Source of the DNA: DASXKD01 sp963703605
GTDB lineage: Bacteria > Actinomycetota > Actinomycetes > Streptosporangiales > Streptosporangiaceae
Assembly: GCA_963703605.1 (NCBI GenBank)
Contig: CAVPFC010000042.1
Location: forward strand, 110,893 to 174,892
Direction of reading: 5' to 3'
DNA: 64,000 nt
In this document: in pieces, positions 35,338 through 43,471 of the stretch
Layout of the letters: each line of letters begins with the position of its first letter
Position numbering within the stretch: position 1 is the stretch's first letter
The notes under the pieces: model-generated
Database searches by the model: none
What the model saw: the letters and a program-made list of their open reading frames with translations, nothing else
What the model was told of the DNA's origin: nothing
Translations under genes and position numbers: made by a program

Positions 35338-36623
35338 CCGGTTCCGGCCGGCCCGGCCAGCTCGTCAACTGGGCCGGGAACGTGCGGTACCGCGCGGCGG
35401 GCGTCAGCCGGCCGCAAACCATCGCGGAACTGGCGGCCGAGGTGGCCCAGAGCACGCGGGTGCGTGCTCTGGGCACCCGGCACTCGTTCAGCCGCATCGC
35501 CGACACCGAGGGCATGCTGATCTCGGCCGCCGGGCTGCCGCCTGTCGCCGACATCGACTCCGCCGCGGCCACGGTGACCGTCGGTGCGGGCGTCACCTAC
35601 GGCGACCTGGCGCCGCGCCTGCACGCCGCGGGCTGGGCGCTGCCGAACCTGGCCTCGCTGCCGCACATCTCGGTGGCGGGCGCGTGCGCGACCGGAACAC
35701 ACGGCTCGGGGGACGGCAACGGCAATCTGGCAACCGCCGTCCAGGCCATGGAGCTTGTCACCGCCGACGGGGAACTGCGCACGCTGCGCCGCGACACCGA
35801 TCGTGACCGGTTCCCCGGCGCGGTCGTCGGCCTGGGCGCGCTCGGCGTGATCGCCACGCTCACGCTCGGCCTCGTGCCGGACTTCGAGGTCCGCCAGTAC
35901 GTGTACGAGGACCTGCCCGCCGGCCAGCTCACCGGCCACTTCGACGAGATCTTCGCCGCCGCCTACAGCGTGAGCGTGTTCACGCGCTGGCGGGGCGGGC
36001 GGCATAGCCAGGTATGGCTCAAACACCGGGCCGGTGACCCGGACCCGCCCGCCGCGGGCCGGTCCTTCTGGGGCGCACGGCCCGCCGACGGGCCCCGGAA
36101 CCCGGTGCCCGGCATCCCTGCCGGGCCGGCCACCGAGCAGGGCGGCGTGCCCGGCCCCTGGCACGAGCGGCTCCCCCACTTCCGCCAAGGCTTCACCCCG
36201 AGCGCCGGCGCGGAACTGCAGTCGGAGTACCTGCTCCCCCGGGACGCGGCCGTCCCGGCATTCGCGGCGATGGCCCGGCTGGGTGACCTCCTCGCGCCGG
36301 TGCTGCGGACCTCCGAGATCCGTACCGTGGCCGCGGACGAGGCCTGGATGAGCATGGCCTACCGCCGGGACAGCGTCGCCCTCCACTTCACCTGGGCCCT
36401 CGACCCGGACGCGGTGAGCCCGGTGGTCGCCGCCATCGAGGCGGAACTCGCGCCGCTGGGCGCCAGGCCGCACTGGGGCAAGGTGTTCTCCATGCCGCCG
36501 CGGGCGGTGCGCGCGCTCTATCCCCGCTGGGACGACTTCCGGGCCCTGGCCCGCTCCCTCGACCCGGCGGGCAAGTTCCGCAACGACTTCACCGACACCT
36601 ACTTCCCCCGCGAGCAACAATAG
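35331..36623 (+). CDS. Alditol-oxidase-like FAD-dependent oxidase
   Basis: About 430 residues, similar in length and sequence order to Streptomyces alditol (xylitol/sorbitol) oxidase AldO: VNWAGNVRYRA at the N-terminus, VRALGTRHSF (the flavin-linkage His region), ALPNLASLPHISVAGACATGTHGSG (FAD loop), PGPWHERLPHFRQGFTPS and HWGKVF near the active site, DPAGKFRN at the end. It oxidises the terminal CHOH of polyols and makes H2O2. The start is uncertain: no ATG/GTG lies close to VNWAGN; CTG 35331 or 35334, overlapping the upstream stop, fit best, and a small indel is possible. Confidence 0.85.
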   Translation: MLTGSGRPGQLVNWAGNVRYRAAGVSRPQTIAELAAEVAQSTRVRALGTRHSFSRIADTEGMLISAAGLPPVADIDSAAATVTVGAGVTYGDLAPRLHAAGWALPNLASLPHISVAGACATGTHGSGDGNGNLATAVQAMELVTADGELRTLRRDTDRDRFPGAVVGLGALGVIATLTLGLVPDFEVRQYVYEDLPAGQLTGHFDEIFAAAYSVSVFTRWRGGRHSQVWLKHRAGDPDPPAAGRSFWGARPADGPRNPVPGIPAGPATEQGGVPGPWHERLPHFRQGFTPSAGAELQSEYLLPRDAAVPAFAAMARLGDLLAPVLRTSEIRTVAADEAWMSMAYRRDSVALHFTWALDPDAVSPVVAAIEAELAPLGARPHWGKVFSMPPRAVRALYPRWDDFRALARSLDPAGKFRNDFTDTYFPREQQ

Positions 36624-36693
36624 TCACACTGACCCCAGACGAGCGGGCGGGCAACCGGGGCGGGAGCCGGCGGGCGGCCGCGTGGCCCAGCCG

Positions 36694-36724
36694 GTTTGTC
36701 CTGGTTGCCACAACCACGACAAAC
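36694..36724. terminator. Compound hairpin after the AldO-like gene
   Basis: GTTTGTC (36694-36700) pairs with GACAAAC (36718-36724), and inside it GGTTG-CCA-CAACC (36703-36715) forms a second stem, with a 2-base mismatch between. It lies 70 bp after the stop. Its GTTGCCAC core is shared with hairpins at 26541 and 39531. Confidence 0.55.
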
Positions 36725-36786
36725 GCAGACCGGGCGTGGGCGCCGGAGGGGGTCGGCGCGGCGGTGACCGGCTCTACGATTACGTC

Positions 36787-37653
36787 ATGGCGCAGGCCGG
36801 CGTGGACATCACCAGCCCGGCCAACGCCCGGGTCAAGCAGCTTGTCGCGCTGCGGCACCGCCGGGCCCGCGACCGGGCCGGGGTCACCCTGGTCGAGGGC
36901 TACGAAGAACTCGGGCTCGCCCTGTCCGCCGGGGCCCGCCCGCTCACCCTCTACGTTTGCCCCGACCTGGCGGGCGGCGACGCGCAGCCGATGATCGACC
37001 GGGTGGCTGGCCTCGGCGCCGAGGTGGTCCGGGTCAGCAGGGCGGTGTTCGGCAAGATCGCCTACCGCGAGTCGCCCGACGGCTGGCTGGCGGTGCTGCC
37101 GCAGGTGCCGGCCGGCCTGAACCAGCTCGACCTGGGCTCGCGGCCGCTCGTCCTGGTTTGCGAGGGGGTGGAGAAGCCGGGCAACCTCGGCGCGATCCTG
37201 CGCACCGCCGACGCGGCCGGCGTCGCGGCGGTGGTCGCCGCCGACCCGGGGACCGACTGGGGGAACCCGAACGTGGTACGGGCCAGCAAGGGGACGGTCT
37301 TCTCCGTGCCGGTGGCCTCGGCGCCGTCCGCCGAGGTGCTGGCCTGGATCGCAGGCTGGGGGCGGGAAGGGCAGAGCGCGGGGGCGGGAGAAGCAGAGCG
37401 GTCATTGAGCCTGGTGGCCGCCACCCCCGACGGCGGCACGCTGCTGACCGACGCCGACCTGTCCGGCCCGACGGCGATCGTGGTCGGCTCGGAGGCCCGT
37501 GGGCTGCCCGCGGCCTGGCTGGACCGCGCCGACGTGCGGGTGCGCATCCCCATGTTCGGCCGCGCCGACTCCCTGAACGTCGCGACCTCCGCCGCCATTC
37601 TCCTTTATGAGGCAGTACGCCAGCGCCTTATCAATCCGGCGGCCGCGCCGTGA
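36787..37653 (+). CDS. TrmH/SpoU family RNA 2'-O-ribose methyltransferase
   Basis: 288 residues. ITSPANARVKQLVALRHRRARDRAG is the N-terminal substrate-binding domain of TsnR/TrmH-like enzymes. Motif 1, CEGVEKPGNLGAILRTADAAG, has the catalytic Asn/Arg; motif 2, IVVGSEARGLP, and motif 3, IPMFGRADSLNVATSAAILLYE, form the SAM-binding trefoil knot. The protein methylates ribose in rRNA or tRNA, site unknown. ATG 36787 starts the conserved domain; in-frame upstream residues are not conserved-looking. Confidence 0.93.
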   Translation: MAQAGVDITSPANARVKQLVALRHRRARDRAGVTLVEGYEELGLALSAGARPLTLYVCPDLAGGDAQPMIDRVAGLGAEVVRVSRAVFGKIAYRESPDGWLAVLPQVPAGLNQLDLGSRPLVLVCEGVEKPGNLGAILRTADAAGVAAVVAADPGTDWGNPNVVRASKGTVFSVPVASAPSAEVLAWIAGWGREGQSAGAGEAERSLSLVAATPDGGTLLTDADLSGPTAIVVGSEARGLPAAWLDRADVRVRIPMFGRADSLNVATSAAILLYEAVRQRLINPAAAP

Positions 37654-37675
37654 GCCAGATCCAGGGCGCGGCTCG

Positions 37676-37797
37676 CCCGGCTGCCCCGCGCGCGGCTCAC
37701 TCGACTGCCAGGCGCGTGGCCCGCGCGGCTGCCCGGCGCGCGGCTCACTCGACTGCCATGCGCGTGACTCAGCCGGCTGCCCGGCGCGCGGCGATCC
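37676..37797. repeat. 24/48-bp tandem repeat
   Basis: About five copies of a 24-bp unit arranged as 2.5 copies of a 48-bp unit (CGGCTGCCCGGCGCGCGGCT...). It spans the intergenic space after the SpoU gene and the last codons of the convergent DUF2277 gene. Confidence 0.75.
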
Positions 37798-38029
37798 GCC
37801 GCAGCGGGGGCAGGGTCGGCGGCGGCTGGGTGCGCGGCGGCAGCTCGGCCAGCAGTTCCGTGGTGACCTCGGCGACCTTGCGGACCGCCAGCTCGAACGC
37901 GGCCTCCGTCCGGGGCGACAGGGTCTGGACCCCGCTCACCTTGCGCACGTACTGGCGCGCGGCGGCGGTGATTTCCTCGCTGGTGGCCTCCGGCTCGAGC
38001 CCACGGAGCGTGGTGATGTTGCGGCACAT
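37769..38029 (-). CDS. DUF2277 family protein
   Basis: 86 residues. MCRNITTLRGLEPEATSEEITAAARQYVRKVSG matches the conserved MCRNI start and helical pattern of DUF2277, a small family of unknown function in actinobacteria. ATG 38029 is set by this conserved start. The last ~20 residues are Pro/Arg-rich and run into the 24-bp tandem repeat, so the C-terminus may be expanded. It lies head-to-head with the LigD-like gene (62 bp between starts). Confidence 0.85.
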   Translation of the reverse strand: MCRNITTLRGLEPEATSEEITAAARQYVRKVSGVQTLSPRTEAAFELAVRKVAEVTTELLAELPPRTQPPPTLPPLRRIAARRAAG

Positions 38030-38091
38030 GACACCGACGGTACCCGCGCCCCGGGTAGTGCGGTCCGCGCATCGTGGGTAGGCCCCTGGGC

Positions 38092-39507
38092 ATGCCATCT
38101 CTGGACGACTACCAGCGGAAGCGGGACCCGGCGCGGACGCCGGAGCCCATGCCGGACGCCCCGGCGCCCGGCGACGGGCAGCCCCTGTTCGTCGTCCAGG
38201 AGCACCACGCCCGCAGGCTGCACTACGACTTCCGGCTGGAACGCGACGGCGTGCTGGTCTCCTGGGCGGTCCCGAAGGGGGTGCCCGAGGATCCCGGCAC
38301 CAACCACCTCGCGGTGCACACCGAGGACCACCCGCTGGCCTACGCCTGGTTCTCCGGGGAGATCCCGCGCGGCGAGTACGGCGCGGGCACGGTCACGATC
38401 TGGGACCGGGGCACGTACGACACGGTCAAATGGACCGACCGCGAGGTGAAGGTCGTGCTGCACGGGCGGCGGCTGACCGGCGGCTACACGGTGTTCCAGA
38501 CCCACGACAAGGACTGGATGATGCACCGGGAGAAGCAGCCGCTGCCCGGGGTGCTGACGCCGATGCTGGCCCGGTCCGACACCGTACTGCCGCCGGACGA
38601 CGGCCGGTGGGCGCTGGAGATGAAATGGGACGGGGTGCGCGCGCTGGCCTACTGCGACGGCGGCCGGGTCCGCCTGGTCTCGCGGACCGGCCAGGACGTC
38701 ACCCCGACCTACCCCGAGCTGCGCGGCCTGGGCAGCGCCCTGGAGCGGCGGCAGGCCCTGCTCGACGGGGAGGTCGTCGCCATGGGCGACTCGGGCTGGC
38801 CGGACTTCGAGGCGCTCCAGCCCCGCATGCACGTCCGCGACGCGGACGCCGCGCGCCGGCTTGCCGCCGAATACCCGGTCACCTACCTGGCCTTCGACCT
38901 GCTCCACCTGGACGGCCGGCCGCTGCTCGACGTGCCCTACGCCGAGCGCCGCGCGCTGCTCGAAGGCCTGGCCATCGACGGGCCGTACTGCCAGGTTCCG
39001 CCCTCGTTCACCGGCGAACCCGGGGCCGGCGTCCAGGCCGTGTCCCGCCAGCACGACCTGGAGGGCGTCGTGGCCAAGCGGCTCGACTCCCGCTACGAGC
39101 CCGGGAAACGGACGGGAAGCTGGCGCAAGGTCAAGAACACGCGGCGGCAGGAGGCGGTCATCGGTGGCTGGCGCCCCGGCAAGGGCAACCGGACGGGGCA
39201 GATCGGCTCGCTGCTTGTCGGCGTGCAGGAACCGGGCGGCCTCGCCTACGCCGGCCACGTCGGCACCGGGTTCACCGACCGGACGCTGCGCCTGCTCACC
39301 GAGCGGCTCGCCCCGCTGCGCCGGGGCACCTCGCCGTTCGCCGTCCCGCTGCCCGCCGACCACGCGCGCGACGCCGTCTGGGCCGAACCGGTGCTCGTGG
39401 CGGAGGTGAGCTTCACCGGCTGGACCCGCGCCGGGCGCATGCGGGCCCCGTCCTACCAGGGGCTGCGCTCGGACAAGGACCCGGCCGACGTCATCCGCGA
39501 ACCCTGA
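38092..39507 (+). CDS. LigD-like protein: 3'-phosphoesterase plus ATP-dependent DNA ligase
   Basis: 471 residues. The first ~115 are the LigD 3'-phosphoesterase domain: FVVQEHHARRLHYDFRLE with the metal-binding His/His/Asp, WAVPKGVP and EYGAGTVTIWD. The ligase core follows: ALEMKWDGVRALAY with the adenylated Lys, LLDGEVVAM (motif III), LAFDLLHLDGR, LEGVVAKRLDS (motif IV) and WRKVKN (motif V); the OB fold ends near RAPSYQGLRSDKD. There is no primase/polymerase domain and no Ku gene in the window, so it is a two-domain LigD relative that could act in end joining with a distant Ku or alone in repair. ATG 38092 begins the conserved sequence. Confidence 0.92.
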   Translation: MPSLDDYQRKRDPARTPEPMPDAPAPGDGQPLFVVQEHHARRLHYDFRLERDGVLVSWAVPKGVPEDPGTNHLAVHTEDHPLAYAWFSGEIPRGEYGAGTVTIWDRGTYDTVKWTDREVKVVLHGRRLTGGYTVFQTHDKDWMMHREKQPLPGVLTPMLARSDTVLPPDDGRWALEMKWDGVRALAYCDGGRVRLVSRTGQDVTPTYPELRGLGSALERRQALLDGEVVAMGDSGWPDFEALQPRMHVRDADAARRLAAEYPVTYLAFDLLHLDGRPLLDVPYAERRALLEGLAIDGPYCQVPPSFTGEPGAGVQAVSRQHDLEGVVAKRLDSRYEPGKRTGSWRKVKNTRRQEAVIGGWRPGKGNRTGQIGSLLVGVQEPGGLAYAGHVGTGFTDRTLRLLTERLAPLRRGTSPFAVPLPADHARDAVWAEPVLVAEVSFTGWTRAGRMRAPSYQGLRSDKDPADVIREP

Positions 39508-39530
39508 CGCCAGCCAGGCGCGCACGTTCA

Positions 39531-39551
39531 TGATCGTTGTGGCAACGATCA
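39531..39551. terminator. Hairpin after the LigD-like gene
   Basis: Perfect 9-bp stem TGATCGTTG / CAACGATCA with a 3-base loop (TGG), 24 bp after the stop codon. The loop region GTTGTGGCAAC is the same core as in the hairpins at 26541 and 36703. Confidence 0.75.
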
Positions 39552-39577
39552 CCTTCTGACGAGACACCCAAGCGCAA

Positions 39578-39724
39578 TCACGGCATATGGCATATGTGGC
39601 GTGGCCGGGCGGTGAGCATCATGGTGGCGGCCCGCCAGCCGGCGATCTGGCGGGAGAACGCGTCGATCACGGATGCGAGGTAGGCCATTCCTGCCCAGGT
39701 CGGGCGGTAGGTGGAGTCGGCTAG
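39578..39724 (-). mobile_element. IS3-family transposase fragment (rve domain)
   Basis: A 48-codon frame ending in TGA reads LADSTYRPTW, AGMAYLASVIDAFSRQIAGWR, which is the first conserved block of the IS3 OrfB integrase core (normally ADxTYxPTWxGxxYLAxVIDxFSRxIVGW), including the first Asp of the DDE triad. Nothing upstream or downstream continues the transposase. It abuts the stop of the propeller gene, so an insertion followed by deletion probably created this junction. Confidence 0.75.
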
Positions 39725-40801
39725 GCGTGGGAGCGCTGGACAGGGTTCTTTCTGCTGATGGTCACCGTAGTCCTGGTCACGTCTGAGTTGGAAGCGGAGC
39801 TGCCGACGTTGGAGGTCGTGCTGGTGATGATCCGCCCGATCATGTTGGTGCCCTCGTCGGTGAACCACAGCGCCCCGTCGGGGCCGCCGGTGATCGCGCC
39901 TGGCTCGCTGATGCCCGGGCCCGTGTAGGTGGTGACCGGCCCACTGCCCCTGATCCTTCCGATCGTATTGTCGCTTTCGTTGGTGAACCACACCGCCCCA
40001 TCCAGGCCGGCCGCAGTGATCCCAGCGGGGCCGCTAATGCCGGGGCTGGTGTAGCTGGTGAGCTGCCCGGTGGTGGTGATCCGCCCGATCGAGTTGCCGC
40101 CGGCGTTGGTGAACCACAGTGCCTTCCGGCCGCGGGCGATCGCGCCCGGGTCACTGATGCTCGGGCCGGTGTAGCTGGTGACCTGCCCGGTGGTGGTGAT
40201 CCGCCCGATCGTGTTGTTGCCCTGGTTGGTGAACCACAGCGCCCCATCCGGGCCAGCGGTGATCGCAGCCAGGTTGGTCGATGCTGGGGTCGGTGTAGCT
40301 GGTGACCTGCCCGCTGGTGGTGATCCGCCCGATCGAGTCGCCGTTGGTGAACCACAACGCCCCGTCTGGCCCGGCCGTGATCGCGCCCGGGGAGCTTATA
40401 GCGGCCCTTGAATAGAGGGTGACCTGCCCGGTGGCGGTGATCCGCCCGATCGTGTGATTGCCAGGGTTGGTGAACCACATCGCCCCACCAGGACCGGCCG
40501 CCAGCGCCTTGGGATTACTAATGTTGCGGCCAGCGTAGATGGTGATCTTCCCGGTCGCGGAGAGGCGCCCGATCGAGTTGTTGCCCTGGTTGATGAACCA
40601 CACCGTCCCGTCCGGCCCGGCCGTGATCCCGGCCGGGTCGTCGATGCCGGCGTAGATTCTCACATGGATGGCCACGGAGGCATCTGCGATGCCGGCCGCC
40701 AGGCCGAAGGTAAGAACCGGCGTACCCACCAGCACCGCGGCCAGTGCCGCCAGGCGCCGCAGGCGGACCATCGCACTCAAAGCCACGTACCGTCTGAGCA
40801 T
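39721..40801 (-). pseudogene. Virginiamycin-B-lyase-like secreted beta-propeller, one frameshift
   Basis: About 358 residues when repaired. A signal-like segment (MVRLRRLAALAAVLVGTPVLT) precedes at least seven ~42-residue blades of the type ITAGPDGALWFTN, NxIGRITxxGQVTxY. This blade pattern is that of Vgb streptogramin lyases and related NHL/SMP-30 propellers. The frame changes once at about 40276 inside blade four; beyond it the frame is open to TAG at 39721. The C-terminus (TSTTSNVGSSAS) is Ser/Thr-rich and abuts an IS3 relic. The catalytic His/Glu/His set of Vgb was not confirmed, so antibiotic inactivation should not be assumed. Alternative start: ATG 40771. Confidence 0.72.
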
Positions 40802-41504
40802 CGCATCCCCGCAATCACTAGGCGCGAGCGGAAGACCCCGACTGCCGGGAAACACGGCGAGCAGTCGAAGCGCCACGAGTCGGCTACCCGTCCCCCTGCT
40901 TTAACCCACTCTGTCCATAGCTGACCCACGGGGCCAGGTAAAAGCGAAAATACCCAAGGGCCCTCAAGATGCTGCCTGGGCGCACGTAGACGCGCCCAGG
41001 ACTACACCCCTCCGGGCATAGTACCGGGCCAGAATCGGCGGCTCGGTGATTCGAATTCCGGAAAGGCGCGAGCCCCACCAGATTAGCAGAGCGGCGCCAT
41101 AGACCGGCCTGGAACGCCACGTCCCTTCTTACCGTGCCGTCACGCACCCGATCTGGCCCCAGCCGCAGACAGATGCGAATGCGAAGAGTGTAACGATTTT
41201 TGCATATAACAGCAGGCCCTGAGCTTGTCCGCCCGCCGAGTACCTCGCGATTCTGACCCTTGCGTTTCACATCCCCATTTGTTGGTCGGAAGCGGCGAAA
41301 TAAGCCGAAGACACCACCATCCCAGGAAGGAGCCCGGTCGAGCCGGTGACGGTGGCGCATGTGGTCAGCAGGACCGCGCGGTAGCAACCTCATGGAGTTA
41401 CTTTGCCGCAAGTATTTACCAGTCGCAACCACAACAGAGCGCTCGCCAGCTAACTTAGCCGTGGTTACCCTTTGAGGAACGGCGCCGCCCGGCGGGACAT
41501 TTCG

Positions 41505-41580
41505 GGTCTGTGGTCCACTCGATCAGGCGTCGGCCGGGTCAGCAGCGGCGAGGTTGTCCCGATCTTCAGCCATGACACCG
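41505..41580 (-). repeat. ~80-bp accessory repeat, copy 1 (most diverged)
   Basis: Shares TGGTCCACTCGAT, CAGGCGTCGG, GGTTGTCCC and CATGACACC in order with the copies at 41924-42005 and 43270-43349. Several small indels break the frame that is open in copy 3. Confidence 0.6.
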
Positions 41581-41923
41581 CCACCCTGGGGTGGTTGGCA
41601 AATGCCATGATCTTGAGGTCAAGCTGCGACGCGATCGGAGGCTGGGCGTAGGTAGGGCCGCCGCCGGGCGAACTGTCGGCCGTAGGCCGTCCTTATAGGT
41701 AGGGGTGGGTGGCTGGAGGACGGCTTGGTGGGCACGCGGACACGGATTTGCAGCCGCTCAGCCTGGTTACCCAGTGGCGGCGGTGGGCCGGCCAGCTACG
41801 GTGGCTGGTTCCTGAAAGCCTTCCCGTGTGGGCGGGCTCGGCTGGGGCGCCCACACGGCTGGCTGCTGCGCTCGTCTCCTTGGCGCTAGTCTTGAGGGGG
41901 CGGACTGGAAGCGATCCGTGAGA

Positions 41924-42005
41924 GGTCTGCGGTCCACTCGATTGTCAGGCGTCGGGCCTGGTCAGCGGGCGCGGGGTTGTCCCCTTTGACGTGACACCTT
42001 CTATA
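41924..42005 (-). repeat. ~80-bp accessory repeat, copy 2
   Basis: Contains GCGGTCCACTCG, TGTCAGGCGTCGG, CCTGGTCAGCG, GGGGTTGTCCCCTTT and GTGACACCTTCTATAG. It lies about 190 bp downstream of the AbiEii-like gene's stop and is in direct orientation with copy 3 on the other side of the two-gene cassette. Confidence 0.7.
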
Positions 42006-42194
42006 GCCACCCATGGCCCAAACCCCGCAGCAACAAGCGCCTAGACCATCTCAGCAGACGGCCGCGCTTACCACGAGACCCTCCGTGCTAGAGGCACTCC
42101 ATCCTGCTAAGCGCCCGTCACGGGCATGCGCAGAGTTCTGGAGCAGCCCAGGCTCCCATGCTGGGCGCAGCGATCTTTGGCCGATCAGAGATCG

Positions 42195-42836
42195 CTAACG
42201 GACGGCGCTGATCCTCCGGGCCCATGCACGCATCCGCCCCCTGAGTGCCGATGTGTCCTCAGCATCAATGCCGTACGGCTGGAACAGGCTGTCCGGGAGA
42301 CGGCCGATCGCAGTGAGTGCCTCCGCGAACCGTGCCCGGTCGAAGCCAGGATCGTGATCCGCGGCCAAGTTGAGCAGTTCGTCCTCTGTGTACCGGCCGC
42401 TGGTCACGATCGCGTCCACGTCGATGTAGTCCCGCACTTCTGCCCGCCCGAACAGAGCGCAGACCTTGTTAGCCACGGCATCGTCCGCGTGCAGCACAGG
42501 CCCAACTGCCAACTGGATTGGGTCGTTTCTTCGCCAGTCCAGGCCCAGTTCCACCTTCGCGGTTTCCGCAGCCGACCGGACATCGAGGCGTGCGAAGGAC
42601 GCACTCCGCAGTTCGGTCTCGACTCGAAGTCCTTCGCGCACATAGGCCGCAATGACGACGTCCACTGCCTGCGCAAAGTCGAAGTCAGCGCTAGCTTCAG
42701 CGAAAAGGTCGATATCGGAGGACAGACGACTCAGGAAGCCATGGACCTGAACCGCGTACCCGCCGGCCAGGGCGAAGCCAAACGACCCGGCCGCATCCAG
42801 CGCCACGCGGGCGAGCCGCTCGTGAAATGGATCCAT
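42195..42836 (-). CDS. AbiEii/AbiGii-type nucleotidyltransferase
   Basis: 213 residues. FGFALAGGYAVQVHGFLSRLSSDIDLF (residues ~19-46) contains the nucleotidyltransferase GG..A and SxDIDL metal-binding motif of the AbiEii/AbiGii toxin family. Later, DAVANKVCALFGRAEVRDYIDVDAI fits the conserved lysine and RDxxDV motif. Such enzymes are toxins of type IV-like toxin-antitoxin or abortive-infection systems and modify tRNA or other targets. It sits 20 bp after the upstream partner gene. The pair lies between two direct copies of an ~80-bp repeat, suggesting a movable module. Confidence 0.85.
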   Translation of the reverse strand: MDPFHERLARVALDAAGSFGFALAGGYAVQVHGFLSRLSSDIDLFAEASADFDFAQAVDVVIAAYVREGLRVETELRSASFARLDVRSAAETAKVELGLDWRRNDPIQLAVGPVLHADDAVANKVCALFGRAEVRDYIDVDAIVTSGRYTEDELLNLAADHDPGFDRARFAEALTAIGRLPDSLFQPYGIDAEDTSALRGRMRAWARRISAVR

Positions 42837-42856
42837 ACCGAGGATCGGTCCTGTGT

Positions 42857-43204
42857 CTACGCGGCCAGCCTCAGGCCTGGGAAGCGATCTTCCCAGCTTC
42901 GCCGCACGCGAGCTGGCAGGAATAGTCGATCCCAGACTTGGCGGAGAACCTCTTCGTTGAGGTACGAGCGCAAGTCATCGACCCGCGTCGCTTCGCGGAT
43001 CACGCGTTCGTACATTACGTTCCGCTCCGCGGGATCATCGAGGTGGAACTCAGTTCGTTCTGACCAGTCCAGGCGCAGCGGCAACTGAATAACACCAGTC
43101 ACCGGCCCTACCAGTTCCCCGAGGGTCTCGGGCAGCAGGTACGGGCGGTTCTCCGCATACGTTCGACCAGCCACGGCCACCAGCGTAGCCCAGGACAGAG
43201 CCAC
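42857..43204 (-). CDS. Partner of the nucleotidyltransferase (possible antitoxin)
   Basis: About 115 residues from GTG 43204, which has CAGGAAAGC upstream; longer starts would run into repeat copy 3. The sequence NRPYLLPETLGELVGPVTGVIQLPLRLDWS, then DPAERNVMYERVIREATRVDDLRSYL and WDRLFLPARVRRSWEDRFPGL, is a type often found immediately before AbiEii-like genes in actinomycetes. It has no winged-helix of the AbiEi class, so calling it an antitoxin rests only on the two-gene arrangement. Confidence 0.72.
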   Translation of the reverse strand: MALSWATLVAVAGRTYAENRPYLLPETLGELVGPVTGVIQLPLRLDWSERTEFHLDDPAERNVMYERVIREATRVDDLRSYLNEEVLRQVWDRLFLPARVRRSWEDRFPGLRLAA

Positions 43205-43269
43205 GCTTTCCTGACCGCACACAATGAGAGGGACCGTATGCCGCCTCAGCCTGTGTGCTGTCACACGTT

Positions 43270-43349
43270 GGCGGTCCACTCGTTGGTCAGGCGTCGGACC
43301 TGGTCAGCGAGGGTGGGATTGTCCCCTTCTTTCGTGACACCTTCTATGG
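43270..43349 (-). repeat. ~80-bp accessory repeat, copy 3, with a 31-residue frame
   Basis: Best conserved copy. On the minus strand it carries an intact 31-codon frame, ATG 43356 to TGA 43261: MITIEGVTKE, GDNPTLADQV, RRLTNEWTANV. The equivalent frame is damaged in copies 1 and 2. The frame could be the N-terminal end of a lost gene duplicated with the element. Confidence 0.7.
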
Positions 43350-43471
43350 TGATCATCGTCACAACGGCCACCAACGAACGGGGCGAGCGCGGGCCGACGA
43401 GGCGGGGCTGCCCGGGCCGGCCGGGCCGGCCGGGCTGTGCTCAGGCCGACTGTGCGCAGGCTGGGCTGTGC

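Larger units (their letters stand above)
40877..42194. other. 1.3-kb gene-poor accessory region
   Basis: No convincing intact gene. It contains two copies of an ~80-bp repeat (41505-41580 and 41924-42005) and, on the minus strand near 41030-41100, residues LVGLAPFRNSN followed later by GRVYVR, faintly like the C-terminal part of IS110 transposases. G+C is lower than average. The frames at 40884-41432 (minus) and 41709-41921 (plus) have poor composition and no RBS. Confidence 0.5.

Noticed and set aside
37936..39567. 543-codon minus-strand frame opposite the LigD-like gene
   Set aside because: Arg/His/Gln/Val-rich shadow; the plus strand carries all ligase motifs.
39721..40801. Calling the propeller a streptogramin resistance gene (vgb)
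   Set aside because: The blade motif alone is shared by many NHL-type propellers. The catalytic residues were not verified and the gene is frameshifted.
41030..41100. tRNA-like GATTCGAATTCC segment
   Set aside because: No acceptor stem, D-arm or anticodon arm could be placed around it.
43390..43470. Short CCGGGCCGG repeats as a CRISPR array
   Set aside because: Units are 6-14 bp, uneven, and without unique spacers. Simple GC-rich repeats only.
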